Source of the DNA: Fidelibacterota bacterium
GTDB taxonomy: Bacteria > Fidelibacterota > UBA2242 > JAFGTP01
Assembly (NCBI GenBank): GCA_016934035.1
Contig: JAFGTP010000065.1
Location: 1 to 57,149 of the forward strand
Direction: 5' to 3'
Length of the DNA: 57,149 bases
Under the pieces are notes generated by a model. That model searched no databases. It saw nothing but the letters and a program-made list of their open reading frames with translations, and had not been told where the DNA came from. This document shows positions 24,581 through 36,455 of this stretch, piece by piece (the first letter of the stretch is position 1; each line of letters starts with the position of its first letter). Position numbers and translations under genes: made by a program.

Positions 24581-26032
24581 ATGTATATTCTAGCCATTGA
24601 CCAGGGAACCACCGGAACGCGGGCCATAATTTTTGATAAAAAGGGCGAATCAGTGGCCAGCGCTTACCAGGAATTCACCCAAATATATCCTCAGCCCGGC
24701 TGGGTGGAACACGATCCCATGGAAATCTGGGACACCGTGGTGACAACAATCGGTAAATTACCCGCAAAATATAAAAAGAAAATCTCAGCTGCCGGTATCA
24801 CCAACCAACGGGAAACCACTGTGGTCTGGAACAAACATACCGGTCAACCGGTCCACAACGCCATTGTCTGGCAATGCCGCCGGACTTCGGACTATTGCCA
24901 GCAATTACAATCCCGACAGGCCTTCATCCGTTCTAAAACCGGCCTTCCGGTAGATGCCTACTTCAGCGGCACCAAAATCAAATGGCTGCTGGAAAACAGC
25001 GACTATGGATCCACCGATGACCTGCTGTTTGGCACCATCGATACCTGGCTCATCTGGAAACTTACCAACGGTCAAATCCACGCCACCGACTTTACCAACG
25101 CCTCACGGACCATGATCTACAACATCCATGAGAAAAAATGGGACAAGGAAATCTGCAAGGTCCTCGATATTCCAATCGAACTCTTACCGGAAGTGAAAAA
25201 ATCATCGGAATACTTTGGCACCATAACCGCCCTGGAGTCTATTGAAAATATTCCAATCCTGGGTGTGGCTGGCGACCAGCAGGCAGCCCTCTTTGGACAA
25301 TGCTGCTTCGAAAAAGGAGAAATCAAAAACACCTACGGCACAGGATGCTTCATCATGCTCAATACCGGCCCTGTTCCGGTGGCCAGCGAAAAAGGGCTTA
25401 TTACAACCCTGGCCATCGATCAAAACGGGGGCCCCGCCTTTGCCCTGGAAGGGGCCGTCTTTATCGGCGGCGCTGTTATACAATGGCTGCGAGATGAATT
25501 GGGCATAGTCCGGAATGCAGCCGAAACCGAAAAAATGGCCCGGACTGTCATGGATAATAACGGCGTCTATTTTGTTCCGGCTTTTGTGGGACTGGGTACA
25601 CCCCACTGGGACCCCAATGCCCGGGGAACGATCACCGGGCTGACACGGGGCGCCAGCAAAAACCACCTGGTGCGGGCCGCTCTGGAGTCCATTGCTTTTC
25701 AGACCAATGACGTCCTCGAAACCATGGAAACCGAAACCGGTATCGCGATCCAATCTCTTTTTGTCGATGGCGGGGCGACGGGAAACAATTTTCTCATGCA
25801 ATTCCAGTCCGATATCAGCCAGTGCCGGGTCTGCCGGCCCCGAAATCTGGAATCCACGGCCCTCGGAGCCGCCTTTCTGGCCGGCCTGAAGAATGGCTTC
25901 TGGAAAAATGCTGATGAGTTAAAAACACTTAAGGAAATTGACAAAGAATTCTCACCGGTCATGAAAGACGATACCAGGGAAAAACTGCTGAGAGGATGGA
26001 AAATGGCGCTTCGCCAAACAATGGTGAAATAA
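24581..26032 (+). CDS. glpK: Glycerol kinase
   Basis: 483 residues from the ATG at 24581; a TTG two codons earlier is also open. FGGY-family motifs: AIDQGTTGTRAIIFD (about 4-18), TNQRETTVVWN, SGTKIKWLLEN, FTNASRTMIYNI, GVAGDQQAALFGQ, AVIQWLRDELG, VPAFVGLGTPHWDP and SIAFQTNDVLE, VDGGATGNNFLMQF. These match GlpK throughout. It phosphorylates glycerol to glycerol-3-phosphate. No glpF or glpD is seen nearby. The gene is clearly richer in G+C than its surroundings (for example 43 of the 60 bases at 25621-25680), which may mark transfer or strong codon selection. Confidence 0.96.
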   Translation: MYILAIDQGTTGTRAIIFDKKGESVASAYQEFTQIYPQPGWVEHDPMEIWDTVVTTIGKLPAKYKKKISAAGITNQRETTVVWNKHTGQPVHNAIVWQCRRTSDYCQQLQSRQAFIRSKTGLPVDAYFSGTKIKWLLENSDYGSTDDLLFGTIDTWLIWKLTNGQIHATDFTNASRTMIYNIHEKKWDKEICKVLDIPIELLPEVKKSSEYFGTITALESIENIPILGVAGDQQAALFGQCCFEKGEIKNTYGTGCFIMLNTGPVPVASEKGLITTLAIDQNGGPAFALEGAVFIGGAVIQWLRDELGIVRNAAETEKMARTVMDNNGVYFVPAFVGLGTPHWDPNARGTITGLTRGASKNHLVRAALESIAFQTNDVLETMETETGIAIQSLFVDGGATGNNFLMQFQSDISQCRVCRPRNLESTALGAAFLAGLKNGFWKNADELKTLKEIDKEFSPVMKDDTREKLLRGWKMALRQTMVK

Positions 26033-26059
26033 AAAAGCCAAAAGTTTTTCACTTTTGGC
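26033..26059 (-). terminator. Terminator of the M64-thioredoxin unit
   Basis: Stem GCCAAAAG (26037-26044) and CTTTTGGC (26052-26059). A run of six T follows on the minus strand (complement of 26031-26036). The plus-strand side lacks a T-run, so it mainly serves the minus-strand unit ending at 26092, although it could also slow readthrough from glpK. Confidence 0.75.
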
Positions 26060-26091
26060 CTCCAAATTTCATCCTATGATCAACGTAAAAA

Positions 26092-26598
26092 TTAATCCAG
26101 TTCTTCCCGAATCACCGCAATCATTTTGGCAAAATCATCCTTTTCGAACCCGACGCACTGATACAGGATTTTTCCGTCTTTGCCAATGATGACATTACGG
26201 GGAATGTAGGCTTCGGCAAAATGACTGTAGATATCTCTCTCGGGATCTGGGGCGATTGGATAGAGTATATTTTTTTTGTCCACAAAGATTTTCAATGAAT
26301 CAGCCACATGTTCCCTGCCGATCCCAACCATGAAAAAATCCTCATTTTTAATGGTTTGAAAAATATCCTTATTAAGGTGGGGAATTTCAGCATTGCAGGG
26401 CCCGCACCAGGTGGCAAAAAAATTGATCAGCACCACTTTTCCCTGTAGTTCCTTCAGGGTGTAAGTCTCACCATCCAGAGTTGTGAACGATACATCGGGC
26501 ACCCTGTCACCAGTATGAAGACGGGTGGCTTTTTGTTCATCTGTCTCCGCACTCAATATACCAAAAACCAGCAAAAATAATAAAAATTTCCATTTCAT
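26092..26598 (-). CDS. TlpA-like thioredoxin-fold protein
   Basis: 168 residues. Signal peptide MKWKFLLFLLVFGILSA, no lipobox, so periplasmic. AhpC/TSA-redoxin-type thioredoxin fold with the active site ATWCGPCNAEIPHL and the preceding GKVVLINFF; cis-Pro region in AYIPRNVIIGKDGKIL. It is probably a thiol reductase or a specific oxidoreductase for a secreted partner. It is 18 bases downstream of the M64 peptidase gene, whose C-terminus contains several Cys residues, so it may assist that protein. That is inference. Confidence 0.9.
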   Translation of the reverse strand: MKWKFLLFLLVFGILSAETDEQKATRLHTGDRVPDVSFTTLDGETYTLKELQGKVVLINFFATWCGPCNAEIPHLNKDIFQTIKNEDFFMVGIGREHVADSLKIFVDKKNILYPIAPDPERDIYSHFAEAYIPRNVIIGKDGKILYQCVGFEKDDFAKMIAVIREELD

Positions 26599-26616
26599 AT
26601 AGACAGCCTTCTTTCT

Positions 26617-27975
26617 TTACTTTGTATAAAAATCGATTACTTTCTGCAATCCGGCTTCACAGACAGGACAAAAAGGTGACAGGCTTTTGGAGAACATGCG
26701 GCAATCCATATAGGGCCGGTAGACACCCTGGCTGGCATATCCGGCGCCTTCAAAAACACCGACTTTTCCCCAATTTTTATGATTACGAAGAAAATCATAT
26801 CTGGCTTGTGAATCGCTGTAGGGAATGGCTTCATACTCCCCTTTTCCCCAGTCAGTGGGGACTTCTGTATCAGGCCCCATGAGGTCTTTCCATTTGATTT
26901 TTTTCCTGTCGGTGGTGGTTGTGATATTCAGTTCCCAGGGTTCCACGTCCACCGGGTACATGTCATTGTAAGCCACTTCTGATGAGTAATATTCATCAGC
27001 CAGCCCGGCAAAACTATGCCCAAATTCATGCACAAAGGCATAAAGCGGCCACCATTCTGGGTCTTTTTGCTGAGATGGAGAATAGCATATGGAGCAGAAA
27101 TTATAAATACCGCCACCGCCATATTTGTCGGAATTCATTATAAAATAAACCTGGTCATAGGGCGCCAGAGCAGCAACGTCCCGCATGACCTGATTGTTGC
27201 ATCCCTGGACATATCGATCAATGTCCAGAGTGTTATAGGTCAGATCATAAAAAGTATCATAGAATTTTCCGGCACGGGGGTCATCAACCCCTGATTCCTG
27301 TGACGGAGTTTCTATGTAAAAGACATTGAATTGGTCTTTTTGGGATTTGAAAGGTTCGGTGTTAAAAAACTCCTTCATCCCTTTTTCAATGTCTTTACGA
27401 AATTTTTTCATTTCCTTTTTGGTATATCCTTCAGGTAAAACGAGAATGTCAACCTTTTTGGTAGGATCACCATTATTGAGATAGGACTTGACCCTGTAAT
27501 TGTATTTATTTTTATCGCGGTTGATAAACCTTGAGTCCGGGTCTATCAAAGTCTCAAACTCCTGGACCAGGAGGTTTTCCCGATTTTTGGTGGATAGTGT
27601 GAACCTGACTGTATTTTTTGGATAGGGAACCAAAACTGTATTGTGGTAACTTTTGCAGATACCATCGAAGGCCGGCTGCGTGGTGACATATTCCGCAAAA
27701 ATACTGTTAAAACCTTTGGAAAACAATAATTCCCCTGTTGCTGCATCAAAGACCTTGGCAACATGTTCCCCCAAATCAAGGTCATCAATCAAATTGACCC
27801 TGCTTCCGGCCCAGATCAGCTCTTCCTTGATCTGATCCAGGGAAATGATAGTGTGGCGTGCATCGCCGGTCTGATAAAAATCAATGCGTAAGGTTTTGGG
27901 TAAAAAATATTCGTCAAACTGGACATCGGCCAAGACTGTACTGATGAAAATGAGCAGGATACTTATTTTTTTCAT
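26617..27975 (-). CDS. M64-family (IgA peptidase-like) metalloprotease
   Basis: 452 residues from the ATG at 27975, 6 bases past GGAGAG; the ATG at 27990 overlaps that site and is rejected. Signal peptide MKKISILLIFISTVLA, so secreted or periplasmic. An N-terminal beta-rich domain (about 20-160) precedes the peptidase domain with VDILVLPEGYTKKEM, FNVFYIETPSQESGVDDP and the zinc site HEFGHSFAGLADEYY (His316, Glu317, His320). The C-terminus has DCRMFS and FCPVCEAGLQKVI, as in PF09471. It hydrolyses proteins outside the cytoplasm; IgA is unlikely to be the substrate here. Confidence 0.92.
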   Translation of the reverse strand: MKKISILLIFISTVLADVQFDEYFLPKTLRIDFYQTGDARHTIISLDQIKEELIWAGSRVNLIDDLDLGEHVAKVFDAATGELLFSKGFNSIFAEYVTTQPAFDGICKSYHNTVLVPYPKNTVRFTLSTKNRENLLVQEFETLIDPDSRFINRDKNKYNYRVKSYLNNGDPTKKVDILVLPEGYTKKEMKKFRKDIEKGMKEFFNTEPFKSQKDQFNVFYIETPSQESGVDDPRAGKFYDTFYDLTYNTLDIDRYVQGCNNQVMRDVAALAPYDQVYFIMNSDKYGGGGIYNFCSICYSPSQQKDPEWWPLYAFVHEFGHSFAGLADEYYSSEVAYNDMYPVDVEPWELNITTTTDRKKIKWKDLMGPDTEVPTDWGKGEYEAIPYSDSQARYDFLRNHKNWGKVGVFEGAGYASQGVYRPYMDCRMFSKSLSPFCPVCEAGLQKVIDFYTK

Positions 27976-28058
27976 AGTCTTCTCTCCCATTGTAAAAATT
28001 ATCCCGGAAAATAATTACAATCCCAAAAGATTCATAGTTTTTTTTATTGAAAAATTAA

Positions 28059-28874
28059 TCAGGATTCCAGCGTTCCTTTGTAGAAATGAACATCCAATTC
28101 CATGATCAGAGCGCCGCTATGTTTATTCAGGTCTCCCATAACCTCTTCAATGGCTACGGTAATCTCTTTAACTTCGGATTCACTCAGCAAAGCCATGATG
28201 GTTTTCCGATTATCACTCCTTTCACCCAAAAAATTCAAAAAGTCCGCAAAAAGCGGAATGTCAGAGAGCTGGTTCCTTGCACCGGAGGATTCCAGGATGT
28301 TGATTCCCGAAATGCCTTTGCCCATAAATATTTCCAGGATATCATCAAAAAAACGAAGTTCATTCAGTACCATCAAAAATAATTTTTTCTTTTCTTTCGT
28401 TTTTTTGAATTGAAGGCTGTCTGAGGTATAGCGGTAAAAGGATTCAATGAGGGCTTCAGCGGTTTTGACCGCCAGTAATTCCTTCAGTGCATTATGATTT
28501 CTGGTAAAGCGGGAAATTTGGGCTAAAATCTGCAAATGATCGCGAGGGTTGTCATCAGGACCGATAATGACAAAAAATAGATTGGATTTTTTCTTGTCAA
28601 CAGAATGAAAATCTACTCCCTTTTTGCTGATCATTAGGGCCACAGCAAAGTCCTTGAGGCCCGCTATTTTGGCGTGGGGAATCGCCACTCCATTTTCAAA
28701 ACCTGTGGACCCCGATATTTCCCGGGCCATCAGTGCTTCATAAATTTTTTGTTCCTCTATTTCTTTGACGGAATTCGTCATGCTTCTGGCTATTTGCCGC
28801 AAACAGTCTTCTTTACTCTTCGCAGCCAGGTCCAGCATACAGGATTGCTTTTTCAATATTTTATATAATTCCAT
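28059..28874 (-). CDS. PTS EIIA (PtsN-like) domain fused to a PII-like domain
   Basis: 271 residues from the ATG at 28874 (a TTG two codons earlier is also open). Residues 1-145 are an EIIA-type 2 domain: phospho-acceptor His67 in ENGVAIPHAKI, preceded by REISGSTGF, followed by HSVDKKKSNLFFVIIGPDD and HLQILAQISRF. Residues about 165-271 are beta-alpha-beta with LFLMVLNELRFFDDILEIF, GKGISGINILESSG and KEITVAIEEVMGDLN, resembling the PII/CutA-like ferredoxin fold. No HPr or EI gene is nearby. It is last in a Crp-antiporter-EIIA unit, 12 bases after the antiporter gene. Likely a regulator of that antiporter; by analogy, EIIANtr controls K+ transport in proteobacteria. Confidence 0.85.
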   Translation of the reverse strand: MELYKILKKQSCMLDLAAKSKEDCLRQIARSMTNSVKEIEEQKIYEALMAREISGSTGFENGVAIPHAKIAGLKDFAVALMISKKGVDFHSVDKKKSNLFFVIIGPDDNPRDHLQILAQISRFTRNHNALKELLAVKTAEALIESFYRYTSDSLQFKKTKEKKKLFLMVLNELRFFDDILEIFMGKGISGINILESSGARNQLSDIPLFADFLNFLGERSDNRKTIMALLSESEVKEITVAIEEVMGDLNKHSGALIMELDVHFYKGTLES

Positions 28875-28886
28875 AGTCAAAAACCT

Positions 28887-30137
28887 TTATAAATCCGCAC
28901 CTTTGATGATACCATACCGGGATATGGCAGGACCGATTAATTCATTGATAAAAACACTGAATAAAATCACATTGACCAGCAGGATCAATTTATCCTGGAT
29001 TTCAGGTGGTGCAGCAGCCAATACCGGCGAAGACTGCACCAACAGGACCAATCCGATTGCAACACCTGCCTGCGGAAACAGACAAAAACCCAAGTACTTA
29101 CGTATCTTACGATTGGTTTTAAGCAACCATGCACCCAGATAAATACCGAAATATTTACCGGAAAAACGGCTGATTAAATAGACAATTCCATAAAGGATCA
29201 CCAGGCCCTCGGTAAAAACGGAAATATCCAATTCTGTTCCGGCAATAACAAAGAAGAGCGCAAAAATCGGCGGTGTAATCGGTTCAATGACCCGGAATAT
29301 TTTTTGATTTTTGGGCGAGAGATTGATAACCACTGCACCCAATACCATATTGGCAATGAGTAAAGATAATTTCAGTACAATAGCGATTGATATATTGAGA
29401 AAAATGACTCCCAGTGAAATAATTAGAACTTCATTGACGATATATTTTTTTCTGATCAGGAAATTCAGAACAAAAGCACTGATGGTTCCCAGTAAAATAG
29501 AAAAACCAATTTCACTGAACGCATGACGCAATCCAAAAAGAATCCCGGATTGGGACATTTGCACTATGTCACTGGAAAGGCCCGGTGCAAAAATAGCAAA
29601 AACGATGCTAAAAAGAACAACACAAACAGCGTCATCAAAAGCAACTACACCATAGAGGTGGTCTATAAATTCACCCCGGGCACGCAATTGTCGAATAACA
29701 ACCACCGTCGCTGCCGGCGCGGTAGCTGTTGAAACGGCTCCTAAAATCACTGAATAACTAAAGGAAATATCAATCAGAAGCATCGCCAGGGTCACAAAGA
29801 TAAAAGCGAATAATGCTTCCAATAGGGTCAGAATCAAAATTTTGGAGCCATATTTTCTGATTTTGGTGATGCTGAATTCGCCACCGATCGTCAACGCAAT
29901 CAAGCCTAGTGCAATTTCTGTAACAGAAGTCAGGCTATGGGCCATGTCATGGGTAACAACACCCAACACCCCGTCGCCTAAAATCAACCCTGTTATGATG
30001 TAGCCTGTAATGGAGGGAAGTTTGGCCCATTCTGCCAGTTGACCGGCAAAATAGCCGGCAAATAAAAGAATTCCGACACTAAAAACCACATGTTCGCCAA
30101 ACAACAGGAGAAGCCGGCTAAAAACATCCATGAACAT
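28887..30137 (-). CDS. CPA2-family cation:proton antiporter
   Basis: 416 residues, 12 or so helices. Family features: AGQLAEWAKLPSITGYIITGLILG near the N-terminus, GAVSTATAPAATVVVIRQLR (unwound transport helix), GVVAFDDAVCVVLFSIVF with the ion-binding Asp-Asp, and FFVIAGTELD. It exchanges Na+ or K+ for protons at the inner membrane. There is no RCK/TrkA_N domain at the C-terminus, consistent with regulation being supplied by the EIIA-PII-like protein encoded just downstream. The ribosome site is weak (GGATAA); a second in-frame ATG is at 30131. The gap to the Crp stop is 5 bases. Confidence 0.92.
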   Translation of the reverse strand: MFMDVFSRLLLLFGEHVVFSVGILLFAGYFAGQLAEWAKLPSITGYIITGLILGDGVLGVVTHDMAHSLTSVTEIALGLIALTIGGEFSITKIRKYGSKILILTLLEALFAFIFVTLAMLLIDISFSYSVILGAVSTATAPAATVVVIRQLRARGEFIDHLYGVVAFDDAVCVVLFSIVFAIFAPGLSSDIVQMSQSGILFGLRHAFSEIGFSILLGTISAFVLNFLIRKKYIVNEVLIISLGVIFLNISIAIVLKLSLLIANMVLGAVVINLSPKNQKIFRVIEPITPPIFALFFVIAGTELDISVFTEGLVILYGIVYLISRFSGKYFGIYLGAWLLKTNRKIRKYLGFCLFPQAGVAIGLVLLVQSSPVLAAAPPEIQDKLILLVNVILFSVFINELIGPAISRYGIIKGADL

Positions 30138-30142
30138 TTATA

Positions 30143-30820
30143 TTATCCGAATTTCTTGACGAACTGTGAGTAGTCTTTGATGGTAATTCTGCGACCTTCT
30201 TTTTCAATAATATGTTTGTCTTCGAGCAATTTCAGCATGCGGCTCACTGTTTCCCGGGTAGTCCCGGACATATTGGCGATATCCTGCTGGTAAGGTACCT
30301 TTTCAATGGTCACTTCACCATTTTTTATGGTCCCCATCTGTTCGGACAAATTGAACAATGTCATACCGACACGAGTCTCGGCATCACTGAGAGAAAGTCC
30401 TTTAATATACTTGTCAGATCTGCGAATTCTGGTGGCCAGTTCTTCCAGCATGGCAATGGCGATGGTGGGTTTACTCTCCAGTAGGTTGTAAAGATCGGGA
30501 CGAGTCAGAATAAATACCGATGTATCTTCCAGCGCGACAACATTGGCAGACCTAGCCTCGCCGTCCAAAAGTGACATTTCCCCGAAAAAGTCATCATCCC
30601 CCAGAATACTCAAAATAACCTCTCCGCCTTCATCACTATAGCGAGTGACTTTTACACGTCCCTCACGAATAATGAAAAGTGAATCACCTTCATCATTTTC
30701 CATGACTATTAATGTATCTTTTGTATATTTCCTGGGAATTAAAATTTTTGAAATATATTCTAGTTTTTCATCAGGCAGGGATGAAAATAAAGGTACATTG
30801 CGTAAAATTTCAGAATCCAT
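30143..30820 (-). CDS. Crp/Fnr-family transcriptional regulator
   Basis: 225 residues from the ATG at 30820 (MDSEILRNVPLFSSL); an upstream in-frame start at 30874 has no support. cNMP-binding barrel about 5-120 with DSLFIIREGRVKVTR, GEVILSILGDDDFFGEMSLLDGEARSANV; in this pocket the Arg-Ser pair and FGE motif match cyclic-nucleotide binders. HTH_Crp about 150-222 with PYQQDIANMSGTTRETVSRMLKLLEDK. No Cys cluster, so not an oxygen-sensing FNR. It heads the unit with the antiporter and EIIA protein and probably controls it. GAGTGGA serves as ribosome site. Confidence 0.92.
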   Translation of the reverse strand: MDSEILRNVPLFSSLPDEKLEYISKILIPRKYTKDTLIVMENDEGDSLFIIREGRVKVTRYSDEGGEVILSILGDDDFFGEMSLLDGEARSANVVALEDTSVFILTRPDLYNLLESKPTIAIAMLEELATRIRRSDKYIKGLSLSDAETRVGMTLFNLSEQMGTIKNGEVTIEKVPYQQDIANMSGTTRETVSRMLKLLEDKHIIEKEGRRITIKDYSQFVKKFG

Positions 30821-30896
30821 GTTTCCACTCACTTTTTTTGTTATTACAACAGAATAAAAGATATTAAAAGGCAATGAAAATTAATAGCGATATTTT

Positions 30897-30909
30897 TTGT
30901 TAATAACAA
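30897..30909. promoter_or_regulatory. Short palindrome TTGTTAATAACAA upstream of the Crp gene
   Basis: A 13-base perfect dyad about 75 bases upstream of the Crp-family start and 140 bases upstream of rpsT. It could be an operator for the Crp-family protein, but in AT-rich DNA such a dyad can arise by chance. Confidence 0.3.
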
Positions 30910-30968
30910 TAAAAATTTTTCTATTTATGAGTTGAATAAAATTTTAGCAAGTTTTTATATATTTTTAT

Positions 30969-30997
30969 TTGATATTGATTATTTAAAATGATAAATT
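30969..30997 (+). promoter_or_regulatory. Possible rpsT promoter
   Basis: -35 TTGATA (30969-30974), 17-bp spacer and -10 TAAATT (30992-30997). The leader would be about 45 bases to the ATG at 31050. The region is very AT-rich, so other choices exist. Confidence 0.4.
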
Positions 30998-31049
30998 TTG
31001 CACGCTTTTATGAATATTAATATTGTTTAGAATAAACGAAAGGAAATAA

Positions 31050-31304
31050 ATGAGTAAGAATAAATCTGTTCAGAAAAGAATAAGACAGGCAGAAAAGGCC
31101 AGATTGAGAAACAGACATTACAAATCTTTGATGAAAACAAACATCAAAAAAGTCAAAGAAGCCGAAACAAAAGAAGCTGCAATGGAATTAATGAAAAAAG
31201 CTATTTCAACCATTGATAAGATTGCCGGCAAAGGCATCATTCACAAGAAAAACGCAGCCAATAAAAAAGCAAGACTTTACCATTTTGTTGCAAAAATGGC
31301 TTGA
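31050..31304 (+). CDS. rpsT: 30S ribosomal protein S20
   Basis: 84 residues, Lys/Arg/Ala-rich and all-helical, matching bS20 along its length: SVQKRIRQAEKARLRNRHYK, SLMKTNIKKVKEAETK, KAISTIDKIAGKGIIHKKNA, NKKARLYHFVAKMA. It binds 16S rRNA in the body of the small subunit. AAAGGA lies before the ATG. As in most bacteria it is monocistronic, with its own terminator. Confidence 0.97.
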   Translation: MSKNKSVQKRIRQAEKARLRNRHYKSLMKTNIKKVKEAETKEAAMELMKKAISTIDKIAGKGIIHKKNAANKKARLYHFVAKMA

Positions 31305-31332
31305 TTTCCTTTTACATCTTTCTATAATATTT

Positions 31333-31363
31333 AAAAAGGCTGAAATTCATTCAGCCTTTTTTA
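31333..31363. terminator. Terminator of rpsT
   Basis: Perfect 12-bp stem AAAAAGGCTGAA (31333-31344) with its complement at 31350-31361, loop ATTCA, followed by more T. Symmetric A/T flanks could also stop the opposing beta-galactosidase transcript. Confidence 0.92.
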
Positions 31364-31439
31364 TTATTACTTTATTGAGGCATTAAAAAAAAACAATACT
31401 CCATTCTTTAAGTTGTATTCCTTATCCAACCAACAGTTT

Positions 31440-34529
<3,090 letters not shown>

Positions 34530-34812
34530 TCAACATGATAAAATATTTAATTTAACGAATATAAAATAGTTATTTTTATCAATCGATGAAACCGGGTTTA
34601 CAATCAAAGTATTATTAAATTGTATTAATTAGAGGTTACAAACCTTTAAGGATGAAAATTCTACATAATTTTCACTATTTCAATTTTTTAACCGATGCAG
34701 GGGTCTGCTAACTGATAGGCTTTGAAATGTCAAAAAATTGAATTTAGAATTTTAGAAAATGAATTTAAATTCAAGTTTCACTAAACTATTTTATTTTTTT
34801 TCAAAAAAACGC

Positions 34813-34841
34813 TTGACTTATTTTGAACAATAATTTAATTT
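34813..34841 (+). promoter_or_regulatory. Promoter of the LamG-T9SS gene
   Basis: -35 TTGACT (34813-34818), 17-bp spacer, -10 TAATTT (34836-34841), giving a leader of about 65 bases. Confidence 0.55.
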
Positions 34842-34873
34842 TTCACCATACAGGTATTTATAATCATATAAAA

Positions 34874-34900
34874 AGATGTAAACGGTTTTTTTTTACATCT
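34874..34900 (+). promoter_or_regulatory. Leader hairpin upstream of the LamG-T9SS gene
   Basis: A 9-bp perfect stem AGATGTAAA (34874-34882) and TTTACATCT (34892-34900), loop CGGTTTTTT, ends immediately before AAGGAGG. It could stabilise the mRNA 5' end or affect translation start. No U-run follows, so it is not a terminator. Confidence 0.5.
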
Positions 34901-34912
34901 AAGGAGGATAAA

Positions 34913-36436
34913 ATGAAATTTGTTAAAGTTTTTTCAATCATTGCTTTAATTTTTCTTATTGCTTCAAATATGTTTGCAGATGGCGCTGAATGGGGCTTAA
35001 GATTCGATGGATCAAGCGGCTATGTAGATTTGACAAATGTTGTTCCGCAGATTGTCAACAGTGATTTCACATGGGAATTGTGGGTAAACAGCCGGGATGA
35101 GAACGGAGATGGCGTTGTTGGACACAAAGATATCATCATGTGTACCAATGAATATATTGTCCCCAATTCATCCTTCCAGGATAACCATTTGTTATGGTTT
35201 ATCGGAGATTATCAAGGACAAGTTGGGGTCAATGAACTTGCATTTCACGATGGAACCTGGCATGGTTCCGGAAGTGATATTCCAATTGATGATGTTGAAA
35301 TAAACAATTATACCTTTTCAGATGATCAGTGGGTCCATGTCGCTTTTGTTTTTACAATAGGAAATCCCAATAATGTAAAACTTTACCTGAACGGTGCTGA
35401 AGTTTTAAATCAAAATACCAGCAGATCTCCCATCTCTGTAGATGACCCTCAGCACATTCTTTATCTCGGTGCAGATTGGGATGCAGGCGATATCCTGACA
35501 GATTATCTTGAAGGTGGTGTTGATGAACTGCGCATATACTCAACAGCACTCAGTGGTGCTGATATAGCCAGTCTGGCCTTTGATAATCCCGGTGATGCCC
35601 ATTCACAGAGTAATGGCAGTCTCCCTGGCGGTCTGGTAGGTCGCTGGTCCTTTAATGATAATGATTTCATATTCTTATCTGATCAGCCCGGTGATTATTT
35701 TTATAAGACCTCCAGTTGGGGTGACGACCCAATTCCTGATGGTACTCTGATTTATCCATCCTTTCCTGTTGATGTTAATTACTATGGAATTGTCCATGGC
35801 GGGGTTGCTCAATCCTCCTATTCTGATCATTCACTTCCTATCGAACTGGCCTATTTCAAAGTAAAAAAGGAAAACGGAAATATCAGTATGGTATGGCTCA
35901 CAGAATCAGAACTCAATAATGCCGGTTTCAATATATACCGGTCTGCAAATGACACCAAAAATTTTATAAAAATCAATGAAGAATTGATACAAGGTAAGGT
36001 TACGAGCAGTACACCAAGTCTCTATTCTTACACAGATGCCGAGATAAAATCCAATACCATCTACTACTATCAACTGGAAGATGTCAGCCTTGACGGAAAA
36101 ACCACAAAACATGAAATAGTTCAGATAATCATTGACGAATTGCCTGCAAACCCTGAATATTTCAGTCTGGAAAAATGCTATCCAAACCCCTTTAACCCAT
36201 CAACAAACATCGGATTCAAAGTTGGCAGTACAGCAAAAATTCAGATCACTATCTATGATATTCTCGGTAATCATATTAAAACCCTTACCCATCAATCTTT
36301 TGAACCCGGAAACTACAAAGTCACATGGAATGCGACAGACGAAGCCAATAACAGTGTCAGTGCCGGTATTTATATCTACAGAATGGAAACAGACCAGGGA
36401 TTCGCTCAGACTTCAAAAATGATTTTAATTAAGTAG
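34913..36436 (+). CDS. Secreted LamG-domain protein with T9SS type A sorting domain
   Basis: 507 residues from the ATG at 34913, which follows AAGGAGG; an upstream in-frame ATG at 34823 lies before the leader hairpin. Signal peptide MKFVKVFSIIALIFLIASNMFA. A concanavalin/LamG-like jelly roll occupies about 25-230 (WGLRFDGSSGYVDL, FTWELWVNS, DDQWVHVAFVF, VDELRIYSTALS). After it come LPIELAYFKV and FNIYRSANDTKNF, an FN3-like section usual before sorting domains. The end CYPNPFNPSTNIGFKV to the final MILIK is a T9SS type A/FlgD-like C-terminal signal. It should be exported across the outer membrane and bind carbohydrate. No enzyme motif seen. Confidence 0.9.
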   Translation: MKFVKVFSIIALIFLIASNMFADGAEWGLRFDGSSGYVDLTNVVPQIVNSDFTWELWVNSRDENGDGVVGHKDIIMCTNEYIVPNSSFQDNHLLWFIGDYQGQVGVNELAFHDGTWHGSGSDIPIDDVEINNYTFSDDQWVHVAFVFTIGNPNNVKLYLNGAEVLNQNTSRSPISVDDPQHILYLGADWDAGDILTDYLEGGVDELRIYSTALSGADIASLAFDNPGDAHSQSNGSLPGGLVGRWSFNDNDFIFLSDQPGDYFYKTSSWGDDPIPDGTLIYPSFPVDVNYYGIVHGGVAQSSYSDHSLPIELAYFKVKKENGNISMVWLTESELNNAGFNIYRSANDTKNFIKINEELIQGKVTSSTPSLYSYTDAEIKSNTIYYYQLEDVSLDGKTTKHEIVQIIIDELPANPEYFSLEKCYPNPFNPSTNIGFKVGSTAKIQITIYDILGNHIKTLTHQSFEPGNYKVTWNATDEANNSVSAGIYIYRMETDQGFAQTSKMILIK

Positions 36437-36455
36437 TATATAAATAAAATCGATA

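Noticed and set aside
25202..25801. Long open frame antisense to glpK (199 codons, minus strand)
   Set aside because: It is a by-product of the high G+C third positions of glpK; it has no ribosome site and no recognisable domain.
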